Origin: Paludibacteraceae bacterium
GTDB taxonomy: Bacteria; Bacteroidota; Bacteroidia; Bacteroidales; Paludibacteraceae
DNA: 64,000 nt
Reading direction: 5' to 3'
Assembly (NCBI GenBank): GCA_024401455.1
Contig: JAKSLA010000008.1
Location: 1-64,000, forward strand
This document shows positions 61,475 to 64,000 of the stretch, in pieces. Numbering within the stretch: position 1 is the stretch's first letter; each line of letters starts with the position of its first letter. The notes below the pieces were generated by a model. That model ran no database searches. It was given only the letters and a program-made list of their open reading frames with translations, and was not told where the DNA came from. The translations under genes and the position numbers were made by a program.

Positions 61475-63157
61475 ATGAAGCACTGCGTATTAGCCCTTGT
61501 ATGGGGACTCTTAATGCCACTATGCATGTGGGCAGAAACGACCAACGATTCTCTCAACATCATTTCCAACGACACACTCATCTCGCTCCCGCCCATCAAC
61601 GGAGACAGCATAGACTATACGGCAGACGAGGAGGTCATTCCCGACTCCATCTGGGCACAAGACACGGTACGCACCGGTACGCCCTTGTATAAATTCGTCC
61701 ACTCCCCCCATTTCCGCAACGCCAACATCAGCGTATTGGTCAAGGAAATCAAGACAGGCAAACAGTTGGCAGAATATCGCTCTGTCTATAACATGATTCC
61801 TGCTTCGGTAACGAAAGTAATATCAACCGCTTCGGCATTGGAGATTCTCTCTGACACATTCCGTTTCAGGACGAAGTTGGAGTACGACGGAGAAATTCAA
61901 AACGGAGTCCTAAACGGCAATCTTTACATCACCGGCGGAGGCGACCCGACGTTGGCCTCTACCAACTCGAACAACAAGACCGCTATCTTCGCCAACTTCC
62001 TTGCGGCCGTCAAGAAAAAAGGCATCACGAAAATCAACGGAAAGATTGTCGGCGACGCTTCTCTTTACGAAGAAGAGGGAGGCCCTGGCATCTGGTTGGT
62101 CGAGGACATCGGCTCGGCCTACTCACCCACCCCATCGGCCTTGTCATTCTACGACAACCTCATAACCTTCACGATGCAGAGCGACAATCAAAACGTAAAA
62201 CTGAGCAATGTCACTCCCAGCACACGACTCTTCCAACCTAAACTGGACATCAATGTACTTGCCGGGAACGTCACTTCCAAAGTCACGCAAACAGATTACT
62301 CTTGGACGCCGCTTGTGAGCGGACGAATGAAGCCCAACAGCAAGCACGGCATCCGCATCGGAATACCAGACCCTGCCCATTTCGTGGCAGATTCAATGTT
62401 GAGCACACTAAAAAAGGCGGGCATCTCCGTCAACGGCACAGCCACGACCCAGCGCCTACTGAGAGCCACAGCCCCAAGGAAAACCCTTGCCGTATATAAA
62501 TCAGCGACATTGGGAGAAATATGCAAGCCGACCAACTACAAGAGCATCAACCTCTATGCAGAGAATATCTTCAGCCAAGTCGGGCTCAAGAAGGAACGGC
62601 CATCCACCAAAACGGCCTCGGCCGATGTAATCGCCAAATATTGGAAGAAGAAAGGGCTCTCCTCCAACACCATATTTCAAATGGATGGTTCTGGACTCTC
62701 TATGAAGAACGCCATCAACTCGGCATTCCTTGTGGAGGTGCTCTCTTATATGTACACCAAGAGCAAATATAAAAAGACGTTCTACGAATCATTGCCCGTG
62801 TGCGGTGTCAGCGGAACGGTGAAATATCTGTTGGACAAGACCCCATTGGCAGGCAAAGTCCACGCCAAAAGCGGCAGCATGGAGCGTGTCCAGAACTACT
62901 GCGGCTACATTGAGCAAGAGGGAAGAGCATACGCCTTCTGCGTCATGATCAACAATTTTGCCGGTCCACGCGCTTCTGTAAAAGCAGAGATCAGTCGTCT
63001 GCTCAACGGCGTAATGGCAGAGGAAGCCGCCTTATACCAGTCCAGCACAGAGGCCGTACAAACACAAGCGTCCGATGAGGTTCAACTTCCTACAGAGAGC
63101 ACCGCTCCCGAGGCAGAAGAGCCTCAACAAGAAGAAAACAGTAATAACGCACAATAA
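61475..63157 (+). CDS. dacB: D-alanyl-D-alanine carboxypeptidase/endopeptidase (PBP4, S13 family)
   Basis: 560 residues from ATG 61475 (signal MKHCVLALVWGLLMPLCMWA). S13 catalytic motifs are intact: SxxK as Ser111-Lys114 in PASVTKVIS, SxN in YKSINLYAEN (~356-365), and KTG-type KSG in HAKSGSM (~463-469). The large insertion typical of PBP4 lies between the first two. It trims peptidoglycan cross-links in the periplasm. The C-terminal ~45 residues are acidic and low-complexity (Glu/Gln/Ala/Pro/Ser). The gene for the Rieske-like lipoprotein follows after 18 bases. Confidence 0.94.
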   Translation: MKHCVLALVWGLLMPLCMWAETTNDSLNIISNDTLISLPPINGDSIDYTADEEVIPDSIWAQDTVRTGTPLYKFVHSPHFRNANISVLVKEIKTGKQLAEYRSVYNMIPASVTKVISTASALEILSDTFRFRTKLEYDGEIQNGVLNGNLYITGGGDPTLASTNSNNKTAIFANFLAAVKKKGITKINGKIVGDASLYEEEGGPGIWLVEDIGSAYSPTPSALSFYDNLITFTMQSDNQNVKLSNVTPSTRLFQPKLDINVLAGNVTSKVTQTDYSWTPLVSGRMKPNSKHGIRIGIPDPAHFVADSMLSTLKKAGISVNGTATTQRLLRATAPRKTLAVYKSATLGEICKPTNYKSINLYAENIFSQVGLKKERPSTKTASADVIAKYWKKKGLSSNTIFQMDGSGLSMKNAINSAFLVEVLSYMYTKSKYKKTFYESLPVCGVSGTVKYLLDKTPLAGKVHAKSGSMERVQNYCGYIEQEGRAYAFCVMINNFAGPRASVKAEISRLLNGVMAEEAALYQSSTEAVQTQASDEVQLPTESTAPEAEEPQQEENSNNAQ

Positions 63158-63175
63158 CCATAAAGATTTAAATCG

Positions 63176-63637
63176 ATGAAAGGAATTTGGCTAAAAAGAG
63201 GCATCTTGTCTGCCTTGCTCCTTGTGGCTATGGGGGCCTGCAGCAAAGTGGAAGAGCGTTCTTCCATTCCCGACTATGACGTCTATATCAAGACACTCGG
63301 CAACGACTACATCACGTTGAGGATAGCAGGCAACAGCCTTTGCTACATTCCTTCAGCCAACACCATCTATCCGACCAACACCAAACTCGGATATGGAGGA
63401 GTGGTCATCTACAGAGACATGGAAGAGAAGATCCATGCCTGCGACTTGGCTTGTCCCGTCGAGGCGTCCCGTAACATTAGAGTGGATGTAAAAATGCCGT
63501 TTGCCACTTGTGCAGTCTGCGGATCAAAATACGACCTCACATTCGGATTTGCAGCTCCCGTGGAAGGCCCCGCCAAAGAGACGCTGAAAAAATACAACGC
63601 CATTGACAACGGATCGGCCATCATCGTTTCTTACTAA
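63176..63637 (+). CDS. Lipoprotein with a Rieske-like fold but cysteine-only metal site
   Basis: 153 residues. Lipoprotein signal ending LLVAMGAC (Cys22). The order CDLACPVEA (~84-92), CAVCGSKYDL (~103-112) and GPAKETLKKY (~127-136) follows Rieske domains, where the pattern is CxH..CxxH. Here the histidine positions are not histidine, so a 2Fe-2S Rieske cluster is unlikely; four cysteines could bind zinc or another Fe-S centre (inference). It is 18 bases after dacB and likely in its operon. A short hairpin (63639-63668) follows. Confidence 0.75.
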   Translation: MKGIWLKRGILSALLLVAMGACSKVEERSSIPDYDVYIKTLGNDYITLRIAGNSLCYIPSANTIYPTNTKLGYGGVVIYRDMEEKIHACDLACPVEASRNIRVDVKMPFATCAVCGSKYDLTFGFAAPVEGPAKETLKKYNAIDNGSAIIVSY

Positions 63638-63638
63638 G

Positions 63639-63668
63639 CAATCTCTATAAATTCATTTCAAGAGATTG
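63639..63668 (+). terminator. Terminator of dacB operon
   Basis: CAATCTCT (63639-63646) pairs with AGAGATTG (63661-63668), followed by a T-rich stretch. Confidence 0.6.
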
Positions 63669-63776
63669 TTGAATTATTTTGAGCAGATTGTTGTGTGGAA
63701 GGAGGAAGCCGTCAATTTCTGCCCACAAACACAAAAAGGAGCAGAGCAAAAACAAGGATATATCAAATCCATTGAT

Positions 63777-63880
63777 TATTTTTGTCTCGAATTTGGAGAC
63801 GAAACATCTCCTTCATTTCTATAAGCATTATCAAGTATTAAATTGGGAGGGCAGACGCCATCCCCAAACAAAAAGACAAT
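63777..63880 (+). promoter_or_regulatory. pyrE promoter and structured leader
   Basis: A -7 box TATTTTTG (63777-63784) leads a ~90-nt leader. GTCTC (63784-63788) can pair with GAGAC (63796-63800), or alternatively GGAGA (63795-63799) with TCTCC (63807-63811), so the two hairpins exclude each other. A third hairpin TTGGG..GGC-AGAC-GCC..CCCAA (63843-63867) ends 13 bases before the start codon and could affect translation. Regulation by pyrimidines is a guess. Confidence 0.45.
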
Positions 63881-64000
63881 ATGAAAAACTTAGAGAAGAT
63901 TATTGCAGAGAAGCTTTTGAAGATCAAGGCAATCAAGGTACAACCATCGAACCCTTTCACTTGGGCATCCGGTTGGAAATCACCAATATACTGTGACAAC
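63881..64000 (+). CDS. pyrE: Orotate phosphoribosyltransferase, N-terminal 40 residues (truncated by the window)
   Basis: The frame from ATG 63881 reads [20 protein letters not shown] and then [20 protein letters not shown], the start of Pyr[17 protein letters not shown] is the conserved substrate-loop region. PyrE joins orotate to PRPP to make OMP in pyrimidine biosynthesis. The rest lies outside the window. The longer plus-frame beginning at 63679 is in another frame and is not a gene. Confidence 0.92.
   Translation, partial: MKNLEKIIAEKLLKIKAIKVQPSNPFTWASGWKSPIYCDN

Noticed and set aside
63679..63996. 105-residue plus-strand ORF at the right edge
   Set aside because: It runs through the pyrE promoter and is out of frame with the recognisable PyrE start at 63881.

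Overview
The window is a stretch of a Bacteroidota chromosome, most likely from the order Bacteroidales and probably a gut or rumen fibre degrader. Four things point this way. Promoters repeatedly match the Bacteroidetes pattern (TTTG, about 19-20 bases, then TAnnTTTG), with A-rich leaders in place of strong Shine-Dalgarno sites. Several secreted enzymes end in type IX secretion (T9SS) C-terminal domains. Families largely confined to this phylum are present (DUF2851, DUF4254, DUF4348, DUF5715). Core genes such as trpS, fabH, recO, metH, ackA-pta and QueH look Bacteroidales-like. Species cannot be named from sequence alone.

Layout: 1-3925 is the N-terminal 1,308 codons of a giant secreted adhesin-like protein that leaves the window. 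4.3-9.8 kb is housekeeping (typA, mnmD, tRNA-Glu/rpsT, a KdsD-type sugar-phosphate isomerase, a LOG-family protein, ubiE/menG). 9.8-13.2 kb holds an epimerase with an unusual upstream region, an array of 28-bp palindromic repeats, two small secreted proteins and a gene remnant. 13.2-18.6 kb has a lipid kinase, DUF2851, an outer-membrane protein, VanZ-like and HAD proteins, and a rod-like RNA resembling 6S RNA. 18.7-26.4 kb has an M4 protease with a C2-like insert, trpS, tadA, rnhB, yraN, a glutaminyl-cyclase-like lipoprotein and coaD. 26.5-36.5 kb is a cellulase region: GH5-CBM6 and GH9 (both with T9SS-like tails), an ABC-2 exporter pair, a candidate sRNA, and a GH5 fused to a YD-repeat-like domain. 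36.7-50.3 kb is fabH, a DbpA-like helicase, queH, an SPFH lipoprotein, pta-ackA, a GNAT-thioesterase-DUF5715-recO operon and metH. 50.3-50.9 kb is a gene-free interval with two candidate RNAs. 50.9-64 kb has DUF4254-GT9, a 19-residue-repeat protein, DUF4348, a TolC-MacA-MacB export operon, a histidine acid phosphatase, an outer-membrane protein, dacB, a Rieske-like lipoprotein and the start of pyrE.

Together the genes describe an anaerobic, acetate-producing (Pta-AckA), cellulose-attacking organism that exports enzymes and adhesins by T9SS. The least explained material is non-coding: a candidate 6S-like RNA (about 17.70-17.97 kb), three further candidate small or structured RNAs (about 33.97, 50.45 and 50.65 kb), and a dispersed family of 28-bp palindromic repeats. 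These are inferred from promoter, hairpin and terminator patterns read by eye; no folding program or database search was run.
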